Assembly (NCBI GenBank): GCA_964596165.1
Contig: CAZQTW010000019.1
Coordinates: 1-64,000, forward strand
Source: CAYUQT01 sp964596165
GTDB lineage: Bacteria; Planctomycetota; Phycisphaerae; UBA1845; JAFGLZ01
Direction of reading: 5' to 3'
DNA length: 64,000 bases
In this document: piece by piece, positions 1-8,445 of the stretch
How positions within the stretch are numbered: the stretch's first letter is position 1
Layout of the letters: every line of letters starts with the position of its first letter
Program-made: the position numbers and the translations under genes
The notes under the pieces: generated by a model
Told to the model about the DNA's origin: nothing
What the model saw: only the letters and a program-made list of their open reading frames with translations
The model's database searches: none

Positions 1-317
1 TGCGGGACAACCTTTCCATCAAGATGCCAAAGCGGTATGAATAATCCGGGCTAAGCGCCCACACGTTTCCTCCTCGCCATGTCGGCAGCCCCAAGAGGAT
101 TCCACATCACGGAAAAGGCCGCGATTGAGCCTGCTTAAGTCGTCCCTGAGGCGGTCCGATACAGGATACTGACGGACCAAGATGTTGCCCTGTGGGGAAC
201 AGCTAGGGGGGACCCTGCCGTTCCTGAAGCACAACATCAGGAGACAGAGACTGTCCGGCAATACCGCTGCCCTTGCGCGAGCGAATGCCATCGGCTCCGA
301 GAGCGGGAGACTCGACT
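1..317. other. Window start, no convincing gene
   Basis: Several overlapping short frames exist here but none shows a recognisable domain. Frame 3 could be the last 13 codons of an upstream plus-strand gene, ending with a TAA at 42-44, but this is too short to judge. No clear hairpin or promoter was seen. Confidence 0.4.
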
Positions 318-755
318 ATGAACCAGGGCGAACACCATGGGTCCAAGGTGACCCTGACGGAGATCCTCGTCGTCTTGGTCGTGCTGGGCACGATGGCCTG
401 GGTGGTCGTGCCTCGGTTCAGCGAGGCCGCTCACGATGCGAAGATCGGCACACTCCATGCCAACCTCCAAGTGCTTCGAGCCCAAATCGAACGCTACCGT
501 CAGGACCATGGGGGGCGCTATCCCTCCGCCGCGAGATTCGAGGCTCAGTTGATTGAGCCTACCGTGTATGACGGCTCACCTCTAATCCCGGGCAGCATCA
601 ACAGGTATGTGGGTCCGTATCTCCATGAGATCCCAGACAACCCCTACACGGGTGGAAATCGGGTCAGCGGACGCATCGAAGACAATCCGGACTGGTATTA
701 CGACGAAATGACCGGACAGATCCTGCCTCTCGGTGTACGGCAGACGGCTTACTAG
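318..755 (+). CDS. Type II secretion pseudopilin-like protein (GspG-like) with non-canonical leader
   Basis: This 145-residue protein has the shape of a major pseudopilin: a short polar leader, a hydrophobic N-terminal helix (about residues 10-30, with the motif VTLTEILVVLVVLG), then a helix (HANLQVLRAQIERYRQDHG) and a small C-terminal domain with a GspG-like end (LHEIPDNPYTGG). Pseudopilins form the short periplasmic pseudopilus of type II secretion systems. The Glu at mature position 5 is present, but the residue before the expected cleavage point is Lys rather than Gly, and the usual Phe after it is Val. The ATG at 318 is preferred because it leaves a leader of normal length; a weak GGGAGA lies 5' to it. 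No other secretion gene is in the window. Planctomycetes carry many stray pilin-like genes, so a role outside a secretion system is possible. Confidence 0.75.
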   Translation: MNQGEHHGSKVTLTEILVVLVVLGTMAWVVVPRFSEAAHDAKIGTLHANLQVLRAQIERYRQDHGGRYPSAARFEAQLIEPTVYDGSPLIPGSINRYVGPYLHEIPDNPYTGGNRVSGRIEDNPDWYYDEMTGQILPLGVRQTAY

Positions 756-900
756 CCTTCGTTGAAGACTCCGCGCTCCGGTGGCCCCATGGGGAGATCG
801 CCCCGTGCCACGACGCCATTCCAGTCTATCTGCCGAGGACGCGCCACGTACCGGCACGGCCGCCGACAGAAATCCGAAATGGGTGGGCGTACGCGGCGCG

Positions 901-1665
901 ATGCCCATGAGCCTGCCCGCCCTCGTGCTCGCGGCGGGCTTGGCCGCCTACGGCGCCCTAACAATCCACAGGGGAAACCACGCCTCCCAATCCATCTTCT
1001 GGACGCTGACCGTAATGGCGATCGCGCTCTCGGCCGCCGCGCTGGTTCTCGGCTGGTACAGCACGCGCTGGAGGATCGTCAACCTTCAACGGCGACTCGA
1101 GCACCTTGCCGAAACGGGCGCCGCCGATCCGCTGGAGACACCCGACGACGATGAGTTGTCCGCACTCATCGGCGTGTTGAATCGCTACGTGACTCAATTT
1201 CGACATCGGTCCGCCCGACTGCAGTTGCAGAAGAAGGAGCTGGACATCCAAACGCGCATCAATGAGGCGCAGCGACGATGCATCGAGACGGTCGTCGAGA
1301 AGGTGAGCGATGCCGTCCTTGTGACGGACGCGTTTGACGATGTCCTGCTGGTCAACCGCGCCGCCCAGGAGCTGTTCGGATTCACGCTCGGGATGGCCTA
1401 TCGTCAGCCGATTCACCGCGTCATTCAGAATCCGGCGTTCGTCAGTCTGATCAAGTCGATGCGAAGACCGGATCAGCCCGCTCAGCGGAACATTCGAATC
1501 GTTCTCAACAACGACACCGCCATGCCACAGACCTTGCGAGCGAGCATGACCCGTGTTGTCGATGCTCGGGATCAGGTCTACGGGGTCGTCACCGTGCTGC
1601 GCCGAATCGAGGACGCGAAATCCTTGTCGTCTCGACGATCGCAATCCGACGGCTTGTCACAATAG
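901..1665 (+). CDS. Membrane-anchored PAS-domain sensor without output domain
   Basis: The 254-residue protein has two predicted transmembrane helices (about residues 4-22 and 33-52) with a very short periplasmic loop, a HAMP-like or linker region, a helical coiled-coil segment (about 105-135), and a PAS domain of the PhoR/WalK kind (motif VSDAVLVTDAFDDVLLVN). It ends right after the PAS fold: no HisKA, ATPase, GGDEF or HTH domain follows, and the next gene is on the other strand. It therefore looks like the input half of a histidine kinase. ATG at 901 was chosen over an upstream frame start at 781, because the extra 40 residues have no membrane or domain character. It may signal by dimerising with a separate kinase, or be a truncated kinase; the sequence does not decide. 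Confidence 0.75.
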   Translation: MPMSLPALVLAAGLAAYGALTIHRGNHASQSIFWTLTVMAIALSAAALVLGWYSTRWRIVNLQRRLEHLAETGAADPLETPDDDELSALIGVLNRYVTQFRHRSARLQLQKKELDIQTRINEAQRRCIETVVEKVSDAVLVTDAFDDVLLVNRAAQELFGFTLGMAYRQPIHRVIQNPAFVSLIKSMRRPDQPAQRNIRIVLNNDTAMPQTLRASMTRVVDARDQVYGVVTVLRRIEDAKSLSSRRSQSDGLSQ

Positions 1666-1687
1666 AACAGACGCGCCTCAACCCACG

Positions 1688-3115
1688 TCACAGCGGGGAT
1701 TGGTACTGGATCAGCCGTCCGGCGACGGAAAGGTCCGGCAATACTCCGGCGCCCACCGAGGCGAGCAACGCCGCACCGTAGGCCGCCTCCTCCAGATGGA
1801 CCGGCGTTCGGACGGGCAGTCCTAGCCGTTTGGCCAGAATCTCCGCCAAGACGCGATTCCGACGGATCGCGTTGCCCGAGCCGATGACCACGCGATGGGT
1901 TGATCGCAGCGCTGACGGTCCGGCCTGATAAAACCCCAACAGTTCGTCGATGATTCCGGCCAGCACGGCACACGTAAGATTCGCCGGTGTGAAGTTTGTC
2001 AGGTCGATTCCCTCGAGGGATCCCCGCAGATCGGGATCAACGCGCGTTCCGGAAAGCGTCGGCCGGCATCGCAGGCCCGTCCAAGACTCGCCGCTCAGCG
2101 CCTCAGCCGCCAGTTGGTTCATACGCTCATAGAACTGTCCTGATGGAGGCCTCTCACCGGTGAAAGACGAGACCACGCGCCGATAGAACTCCTCGAGCCA
2201 TGCGTACGTCCGACCGCCACAGATGCCGGCACCCACAGCAAAGAGCCGGTCGATTGGCAAGTAGCGAACTTCCGTGCCGGCCGGTCGATCCAACCCATCC
2301 ACCAGCCAACTGATTTGTCCGCCCGTCCCGATATTGACGAGAACCGACTCCTTCGGATCGGCGACGCTGCCGAGGTAGCTCGCCTGGTTGTCACCGATGG
2401 CGTTGCACACCGCCGCGCCCGCCCGCAGTCCGGTCGCCTCCGCAATCTTGCGGGATATCTGGCCGATCACCTGTCCGGATTCACGAACCTCCGGCAGCAG
2501 ATCGGCCGGCAACTTAAGGACCCGAGCCAATTCGAGCGACCAATTCTTGGCCGACAAGTCTAGAATACCCGCGCTGGCCGCATCACTCGGGTCGGTACAC
2601 ACGGTCGAACTCGCCATTCGCGAGGCGATCCAGTCGTGGATGAAGCATGCGCGTTTCGCGGCCTCGGGGATGCCGCCGTTGCGCACCATCCACGCCAGGG
2701 TGGCGGCCATATAGCCGGTCGCCAGACGGCAGCCTGTCGCCTGCCACGCTTCAGCGGGCACCGAGGCGATCAGCTCATCAATCAAGGCGGCCGATCGACG
2801 ATCCTGCCATGTGATTAGGTTTCCCACCGGCTTCCCATCGTCGTCGACCAGCAATGTTCCGTGCATTTGGCCGGTCAGCCCGACGGCGGCGATTTCAGCG
2901 CCAGCCTCTGCGGTCAACTCACGAATGACGTCGCAGGCGGATTCCCACAGCCCGGCGGGATCCTGCTCGGCCCAATCGGCCTTCCCGGAGCCTGTCAACT
3001 TGATGTCGGCATGATGCTCGCGAGTGACTCTCGCAGCCAATTCTCCGCCGTCGGTGTCCACCACCACGCCGCTGATGCTCGTGGTACCCATGTCCAGACC
3101 AAGTACTCGTGGCAT
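1688..3115 (-). CDS. FGGY-family sugar kinase, sedoheptulokinase-like
   Basis: A 475-residue cytoplasmic ATP-dependent sugar kinase. The N-terminal phosphate-binding motif LGLDMGTTSISG (residues 4-15), an ITWQDRR motif, the GDNQASYLGS segment and the NIGTGGQ loop identify the FGGY fold. Automatic annotation would probably say xylulokinase, but the segments TGYMAATLAWM, FIHDWIASRM and SDAASAGI resemble the sedoheptulokinase (SHPK/CARKL) branch more than E. coli XylB, so sedoheptulose or a related ketose is the better guess. The ATG at 3115 starts directly at the fold, and AAGGGA lies a few bases upstream. It stands alone on the minus strand. Substrate remains inferred. Confidence 0.85.
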   Translation of the reverse strand: MPRVLGLDMGTTSISGVVVDTDGGELAARVTREHHADIKLTGSGKADWAEQDPAGLWESACDVIRELTAEAGAEIAAVGLTGQMHGTLLVDDDGKPVGNLITWQDRRSAALIDELIASVPAEAWQATGCRLATGYMAATLAWMVRNGGIPEAAKRACFIHDWIASRMASSTVCTDPSDAASAGILDLSAKNWSLELARVLKLPADLLPEVRESGQVIGQISRKIAEATGLRAGAAVCNAIGDNQASYLGSVADPKESVLVNIGTGGQISWLVDGLDRPAGTEVRYLPIDRLFAVGAGICGGRTYAWLEEFYRRVVSSFTGERPPSGQFYERMNQLAAEALSGESWTGLRCRPTLSGTRVDPDLRGSLEGIDLTNFTPANLTCAVLAGIIDELLGFYQAGPSALRSTHRVVIGSGNAIRRNRVLAEILAKRLGLPVRTPVHLEEAAYGAALLASVGAGVLPDLSVAGRLIQYQSPL

Positions 3116-3496
3116 GAAGACGGTTCCCTTCGTGAGATTCGGAATCCCCAATGGGGGGTCCTGGATTGCCATGCGACTCGAGCCTCGGCGACAACCCTCG
3201 GTCGGGCCGAACAGCTCGTATCGACCCGGAGATTAGTCCGGCTGTGGGTGGGCTGCAAGTCGTTGGGACGTCCGCATGGTCCAAAGGATACGTGCAGTCT
3301 TGCGTGAGCGGCCATGCGAACCGGGGCTCGAATGGCGAACAACCCTCCTTTGCGGCGATCGGCGTTTTCGCAGGCGGAATGCACGCGTTACGTCCTCCGA
3401 AACTCCGGGTCGGGACTGGACAGAAACGCCTCGACCGCCGATGATGTACGACCTGATGTGATGGCGCAACTGTTCCCATCGAAGGAGGATTCGTTC
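3116..3496. other. 381-bp divergent intergenic region
   Basis: This separates the start of the FGGY kinase (minus) from the PHA-type gene (plus). Short frames on both strands have no domain character. I see no strong hairpin and no convincing sigma70 pair, although promoters for both genes are expected here. Confidence 0.4.
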
Positions 3497-3790
3497 GTGA
3501 GCGAACCATTCATCAAGATGGAATACGAGCATACCATGGATGCGGACGCCAGCCGCAAGCACTTTGCCGACAAGATCGCCTCGAATACCTACAGTATCGC
3601 CGGCAATCAGGTCAGCTTTACGTGGGATGGCGACAAGGCCAACGTTTCGGTCGCAGGGGCGAAGGGATTCATCGAATTCGCCGACAAGAAGGTCATCCTC
3701 ACCGTCATGGAGGTGCCGTTCGCCTTTCGGCCGATGAAGGGCATGATTCAGGGCCAAATCCGGGGCCTGATCAAGCAGATCATCGGTTAG
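3497..3790 (+). CDS. Polyhydroxyalkanoic-acid-system (PHA_gran_rgn) family protein
   Basis: A 97-residue protein matching the small family named for polyhydroxyalkanoate granule regulation (PF09650): a Lys/Arg-rich helix near the N-terminus, a central beta-rich stretch (VSFTWDGDKANVSVAGAKGF) and the typical ending (PFAFRPMKGMIQGQIRGLI). The GTG at 3497 is chosen because GGAGG lies at 3484-3488, eight bases upstream; the in-frame ATG at 3461 has no such site. No PHA synthase or phasin gene is nearby. The family occurs widely in bacteria lacking PHA, and its function is not established, so the name is only a family label. Confidence 0.75.
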   Translation: MSEPFIKMEYEHTMDADASRKHFADKIASNTYSIAGNQVSFTWDGDKANVSVAGAKGFIEFADKKVILTVMEVPFAFRPMKGMIQGQIRGLIKQIIG

Positions 3791-3987
3791 GCGACTTCGC
3801 GTCGGGCAGAAAGGGGGCGGGCATCCGGCTCGGCCGAGCGCGCCGAAGTCCGTCCGCTGGGCGATCGGCAGCACGCCTTCCGACCGAAAACAGCCTGGGC
3901 GATCGCCCATCGAAGCCCGTGTCCGCCTGATTGCTTCGGATCCGACGTGGCCTTCCCTTGCCGGGGTGAAGCTGCGGAGACGGAGCC

Positions 3988-5130
3988 ATGACACTTCGGG
4001 AAGACGGGCCGGATCGGTTGGTCGGTCGTTCGGGCGGCGGGTGCGTTTCCCTGTTCGGCCTGCCCTTTCTGATCTTCGGCTTGGCCTTCCTCATCGCGGG
4101 GGGCATGGGCAAGGTCGCCGATTCAAAGACGGGCCATCCGACCGAACTCCTGTTCCTCGTGCCGTTCAGTCTGATCTTCATGGCCGTGGGGGCCGCGTTT
4201 GTATTCGGACGTCGCGGCATTATCATCGACCGCTCCACGCGTCGGGCCACCGCGTGGTGGGGGCTTCTGAGCCCGATCTACCGCCGTGAGCGGCCGCTCA
4301 ATGGGCTCGCCGAAGTCAGCGTCAGCAGGGAAGTCCGTAAAGGCAACAAGTCGACCACCACCGTCTATCCCGTTCGGTTGAAGGGCGGGTCCGCTCCATT
4401 CAACGTGGTCGAGCCCACGGATTACGAGGAGGCCCGACGTTCGGCCGAACAGATCGCCAAGTTCCTGGGTCTGCCCATGGTCGACAACAGCACCGGCCAA
4501 GCCGTCCGCCGTGAGGCCGATGAACTCGATATGCCGCTCCGTGACCAGCTCGCCCGAAGGGGGCAAGACATCGCCTGGCCCGAGCCGCCGACGGGAATGC
4601 GCTGCACCTACGAGGTTGCCGACGACACCGTGACGATCGATGTTCCTCCAAACCGCCTGTCCCCCATTCGGAAGCTGAGCATGATATCCGGCCTCGTGCC
4701 GGCGATCGTGATCCTGATCGTCCTCTATTCCTCCGGTCTCTTGCGCGGTCACGGCGCACACGACGTGTTCCGACTGCCGCTCCTGATGTTTTTCGGCGCC
4801 ATCTGTATCCTGCCGTTCGCGGCAACAGTGTTTAGCGGTCTGCTTCTGGCCATGCGACGCGTTCGCATAACGGCCTCGCCACGGGAGCTGCGAGTCACCA
4901 CCAGCGGTCTGTTGACCCGCGAACAGGCCATCCCCGCAAACGAACTGGAAGAACTCATCGTTACGCCGCGACCGGCAGGCATGCCCGCCTTCCTCGCCTC
5001 CATTGTGGGGCCGCCCCCCCTCATCGCCAGAAGCGATCGGCTGACCATCACCCTCTCACTGGACGTTACGCCGGAAGAGTTGGACTGGATCCACAAGGCC
5101 ATTCTTTACGTGGTGACCGGAGCGGCCTGA
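3988..5130 (+). CDS. Uncharacterised membrane protein with four transmembrane helices
   Basis: A 380-residue protein with two hydrophobic pairs: residues about 20-40 and 53-73, then about 230-250 and 262-290. Each pair is followed by a beta-rich soluble segment reminiscent of a PH-like fold; one, IIIDRSTRRATAWWGLLSP, is typical of small bacterial membrane proteins in which a residue pattern follows the second helix. No catalytic motif is visible. The ATG at 3988 has GGAG-type bases close upstream (GGAGACGGAGCC). Its last 14 codons and stop are echoed by a degenerate copy 61 bp downstream (5147-5191), suggesting that the gene was once tandemly duplicated. Function unknown. Confidence 0.7.
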   Translation: MTLREDGPDRLVGRSGGGCVSLFGLPFLIFGLAFLIAGGMGKVADSKTGHPTELLFLVPFSLIFMAVGAAFVFGRRGIIIDRSTRRATAWWGLLSPIYRRERPLNGLAEVSVSREVRKGNKSTTTVYPVRLKGGSAPFNVVEPTDYEEARRSAEQIAKFLGLPMVDNSTGQAVRREADELDMPLRDQLARRGQDIAWPEPPTGMRCTYEVADDTVTIDVPPNRLSPIRKLSMISGLVPAIVILIVLYSSGLLRGHGAHDVFRLPLLMFFGAICILPFAATVFSGLLLAMRRVRITASPRELRVTTSGLLTREQAIPANELEELIVTPRPAGMPAFLASIVGPPPLIARSDRLTITLSLDVTPEELDWIHKAILYVVTGAA

Positions 5131-5146
5131 TGCGACTCCACCAGCC

Positions 5147-5191
5147 TGGATTCGCAAGGCCATTCTCCACGTAGCGACCGGCGCGAAATAG
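5147..5191 (+). repeat. Degenerate copy of the 3' end of the preceding gene
   Basis: These 45 bases match the last 45 bases of the preceding gene (5086-5130) at 33 positions. In frame they read WIRKAILHVATGAK then a stop, against WIHKAILYVVTGAA then a stop in the intact gene. Differences are mainly third-position and conservative changes, which suggests the copy was coding when it diverged. Nothing similar remains 5' of it. Confidence 0.7.
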
Positions 5192-5298
5192 GCTGGCGTC
5201 CGCTGCCGGTCGGACCTGAGCGGACGTCTGGTCGCGCAGCTTGGACGGCATTACACTGCCCCTCCAAATGTCCGACCCAATCGAAAGGCGAGATACAC

Positions 5299-6402
5299 AT
5301 GATCACACTGAAAGCAACCGGGCTGGTCTACCGCAATCCGAAACCCTGGCTGCGTTCTGTCCATACGTGGCATCCGTCGATCGCCCGATTCGACGACGGC
5401 GAACTGGTGGCGGCGTTCGACGTCGGCCAGGCGGTCGAGGCGATGGACTATCACACCGTCGTCTCGCGGTCCGCCGACGGCGGGGCGACGTGGTCGCCCC
5501 CAATTCCGCTGTTTCGTGATCCCGTAACCCGACCATCGACGCACTCGGTGCGAATCAGTCGGATGGCCGACGGGACGTTGGTGGCCGTCGGAGCTCGGAT
5601 GTACCGCGACGATCCCGAGGAAGGTGTCACCAACAAGGCCAACCTCGGCTACGTACCGATGGACCTCATCATGCTTACGAGCCGAGACCGGGGCCGGACC
5701 TGGCAAGGCCCCGTTACCGTACGGGCGCCGCTGGTCGGACCGGCATTCGAGACTTGCCACTGGGTCGTCGAGCTTCGCGACGGGCGGTGGCTGTGGCCCA
5801 CGTCCACCTGGAGGGGGTGGAACGGCGAGATGCCCAACGGCATGAAGGCCCTGGCGCTGGTCTCCCGCGACCGGGGCAAGACATGGCCCGAGTACATCGA
5901 GATCATGAACGGCGACAAGGACGGCGTGATCTACTGGGAACAGAGCCTGGTTCAGCTTCCGGACGACCGCCTGCTGGTCGTCGCCTGGGTGTTCGACGAG
6001 AAGAAGGGCCGAAGCGAACCGAACCGCTATGTCGTCTCCACCGACGGAAGAACGTTCTCGGCGCCCCGGCCGACCGGTTTCCATGGCCAGACCGCCAAGA
6101 TCAAGCTCCTGCCCGACGGACGGATCCTCTGCTTGTATCGCGGTGACGCCAAACCGGGCCTGTGGGCGAACGTCGCACGGATCGACGGCGACACGTGGAC
6201 GACCCTTGAGGAGACGGTCATCTGGCAGGGCGCCAAGTCGGGCATGACGGGCGAGGGCAGGTCGGCCGAGGAACTCAGCGATCTGAGGTTCGGCTTCCCA
6301 TCCATGGTCATCCTCCCCGACGGCGATGTGCTGGCAATCTTCTGGTGCTGCGAAGACGGCATCAACAACGTCCGCTGGTTGCGTATCGGCGTGTCGGCGT
6401 AG
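5299..6402 (+). CDS. Sialidase-fold (BNR/Asp-box) protein, cytoplasmic
   Basis: A 367-residue six-bladed propeller protein of the exo-alpha-sialidase superfamily. Asp-box motifs S-x-D-x-G-x-T-W appear at SRSADGGATW (about residues 56-65), SRDRGRTW, SRDRGKTW and, degenerate, STDGRTF. An early Arg (RNPKPWLRSVHTWHPS) could be part of the substrate pocket. There is no signal peptide, which is odd for an enzyme acting on polymers, so small imported oligosaccharides or a non-sialidase role are possible. The ATG at 5299 has AAAGGCGAG just upstream. The next gene encodes an SSS symporter, so the pair may import and process one sugar. Confidence 0.8.
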   Translation: MITLKATGLVYRNPKPWLRSVHTWHPSIARFDDGELVAAFDVGQAVEAMDYHTVVSRSADGGATWSPPIPLFRDPVTRPSTHSVRISRMADGTLVAVGARMYRDDPEEGVTNKANLGYVPMDLIMLTSRDRGRTWQGPVTVRAPLVGPAFETCHWVVELRDGRWLWPTSTWRGWNGEMPNGMKALALVSRDRGKTWPEYIEIMNGDKDGVIYWEQSLVQLPDDRLLVVAWVFDEKKGRSEPNRYVVSTDGRTFSAPRPTGFHGQTAKIKLLPDGRILCLYRGDAKPGLWANVARIDGDTWTTLEETVIWQGAKSGMTGEGRSAEELSDLRFGFPSMVILPDGDVLAIFWCCEDGINNVRWLRIGVSA

Positions 6403-6424
6403 GCAGGAACCGTCTCCCCGCCGC

Positions 6425-6488
6425 GCGTTTCCAAACGCAACGGCGCGGAAACGCAGGGGGACAACTTGTCCATGAGTTGTTCCCTGCG
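6425..6488 (+). promoter_or_regulatory. Two overlapping, mutually exclusive hairpins between sialidase and symporter genes
   Basis: Hairpin A pairs GCGTTTCC (6425-6432) with GGAAACGC (6447-6454). Hairpin B pairs CGCAGGG (6452-6458) plus ACAACT (6461-6466) with AGTTGT (6475-6480) plus CCCTGCG (6482-6488), enclosing an 8-base loop. The right arm of A shares bases 6452-6454 with the left arm of B, so both cannot form fully. A T-rich TATTTGCGTT follows. B alone could terminate the upstream transcript. The rest of the 325-bp gap (6403-6727) shows no gene. Confidence 0.5.
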
Positions 6489-6727
6489 TATTTGCGTTAA
6501 AGTCGTTTCCTCACCGGACCGACTGTCGTGGCTCCACGGGTAGACTCGCCCATCGGCCTCGCTACGGTATCCGCGTCGGGGCGGCGAGATGCCGATTCGA
6601 GGGCGAGCAGTTCGTCGCGCGCCGGCGGGCGGTCGTGAGAAAAACCGGATGTGAGGTATCCGCTGGAAATGAGCGGGGTCCGCCGCGTATGATTCTCCTC
6701 TCCGCGTCGCGGAGTCGAGGAGCCGTC

Positions 6728-8320
6728 ATGAATTTCGCCCTCAGTGTCTACGACATCATCATCGTTGTCGTCTCACTCGCCTTCGTCTCGTGGGTCGGAT
6801 TGTGGGTGACGCGAAGACAGGAGAACACAACCCGCGGCTACTTTCTGGCGTCCGGCAAGCTCCCCTGGTGGTTGATCGGTCCGAGCCTGGTGGCCACCAG
6901 CGTGTCCAGCGAGCAGATCGTCGGTACGGTCGGCGCGGCCTATACACACGGCATGGGCATCGGTAACTGGGAATGGTGGAGCCTGCCCGCCTATACGCTG
7001 GTCATGGTCTTCTTCATTCCCGTGTACCTCAAGAGCAAAATCGTTACCGTGCCTGAGTACTACACCCGAAGGTTCGGCCCGTTGTGCGGCGACATCTATT
7101 CCTGGGTCATGTTGGTCGCCTACGTCGTCGTCTTCCTCGTGCCGGTTCTCTACGGCGGTAGCCTGACGTTTTCCGAACTCAGCGGGATCAACTTCTACAT
7201 CGTGCTCTATGCCTCGACGGCCATCGTGGCCGTCTACACCATTCGCGGCGGACTGTCGTCGGTCATGTGGACGAACTTCTTCCAGTGCCTGCTCCTTGTG
7301 GGCGGTGGGGTGGTCCTCTTCTTCCTCGTCTTGGCCAAGATCCCAGGCGGTTGGACGGCCATGATGCAGGCCAGCCCCGACCGGTTTCACCTGTATCGCC
7401 CACCCGGCGACGAAATGGCGCCGTTCCTCGGCCTGATCTGCATGGCATTGGGGTTGATGCTGTTCTACCAGGGAACGAATCAGGTCATGATCCAGCGCGT
7501 CCTCGGCGCGCGATCAACCTGGGACGGCATCATGGGCACGATCTTCGCCGGCTTCATCAACTTCATCCGTCCGCTCGTGACCTGTTTCCTCGGCTTCATC
7601 GTCTATCACTGGATTCACGTGATGAAGATGGCCCCGCCGCTCGACAAAGCCGACACGGCGTTTCCGTTCGTCCTGCGCGAATTGTCGCCCGAGTGGGGCA
7701 TCCGCGGAATCGTGCTGGCCGGGTTTCTGGCCGCGGTCATGTCGACCATCAGCGCCCTCGTGAACTCGACGGCCACCATCTTCGCCCTCGATGTCTACAG
7801 GAAGATATTCAGCCCGAAGGCGACTGAGCAGCGGATCGTGAGCGCGGGCAAAATCGCTTCCATGGTATCGCTGCTCGTGGCCTGCCTCTGCGCCCCGCTG
7901 GTCGAAAAGGTGGGCATGTTCAAGTATTTCCAGACGTTGATTACCTACACCGCCACGCCGTTCATCTCCGTGTTCCTGCTCGGGTTATTGTGGAAACGGG
8001 CAAACTATCCGGGAGCGATCTTCGGCCTGGTGGGGGGGCTGATCATCCAGATCGCCGTGGTTGTTACCTGCTATCTGGCGGGAGTTAAGATGCACTGGCT
8101 GTATCAGGGGATGATCGCCCAGGTAATCATCATGATTGGAGCGGCGGTCGTCTCGTTGGCCACTGCGCCGCCCACGGTCGAGCAGTGCGCCACGCTGGTC
8201 TGGCGACCGTCGATGCTGAGGGGCCTCTCGGAAGGTCCCACGCCCTGGTACAAGCGCCTGCTTCTGTGGTACGTCATCTACGCGATAGGCTGGTTCTACA
8301 TCTACTGGCGATACTGGTAA
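6728..8320 (+). CDS. Sodium:solute symporter (SSS/SGLT family)
   Basis: A 530-residue inner-membrane protein with about 13-14 predicted helices, typical length for the SSS family. Diagnostic parts are the N-terminal GYFLASGKLPWWLIGPSL followed by the Ser/Thr-rich unwound helix 1 region (SVSSEQIVG), and AGFLAAVMSTISALVNSTAT in the helix 8 region, which carries the Na2-site serines. It couples sodium entry to uptake of a sugar or organic solute; which one cannot be told. The ATG at 6728 is preferred to an upstream frame start because GAGGAG lies directly before it and the protein then starts at helix 0. It follows the sialidase-fold gene in the same direction after 325 bp. Confidence 0.9.
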   Translation: MNFALSVYDIIIVVVSLAFVSWVGLWVTRRQENTTRGYFLASGKLPWWLIGPSLVATSVSSEQIVGTVGAAYTHGMGIGNWEWWSLPAYTLVMVFFIPVYLKSKIVTVPEYYTRRFGPLCGDIYSWVMLVAYVVVFLVPVLYGGSLTFSELSGINFYIVLYASTAIVAVYTIRGGLSSVMWTNFFQCLLLVGGGVVLFFLVLAKIPGGWTAMMQASPDRFHLYRPPGDEMAPFLGLICMALGLMLFYQGTNQVMIQRVLGARSTWDGIMGTIFAGFINFIRPLVTCFLGFIVYHWIHVMKMAPPLDKADTAFPFVLRELSPEWGIRGIVLAGFLAAVMSTISALVNSTATIFALDVYRKIFSPKATEQRIVSAGKIASMVSLLVACLCAPLVEKVGMFKYFQTLITYTATPFISVFLLGLLWKRANYPGAIFGLVGGLIIQIAVVVTCYLAGVKMHWLYQGMIAQVIIMIGAAVVSLATAPPTVEQCATLVWRPSMLRGLSEGPTPWYKRLLLWYVIYAIGWFYIYWRYW

Positions 8321-8386
8321 CCGAGCCCGCACTGTCCCGATCCGGTTGCCGTTCAGATCCGATTGACCGTGTCGGAGACGCCCCAT

Positions 8387-8417
8387 TTCGGAGGGGCCAT
8401 TCGTTCGCCCCCCCGAA
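8387..8417. terminator. Hairpin between convergent genes
   Basis: TTCGG (8387-8391) and GGGG (8393-8396) pair with C-rich bases (8408-8412) and CCGAA (8413-8417), giving a stem of about nine pairs around an 11-base loop. It sits midway between the ends of the symporter (plus) and the DUF4405 gene (minus), as a bidirectional terminator would. There is no clear T-tract on either side. Confidence 0.45.
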
Positions 8418-8445
8418 TCGGACCGTCCCGCTCATCTGCCTCCTT

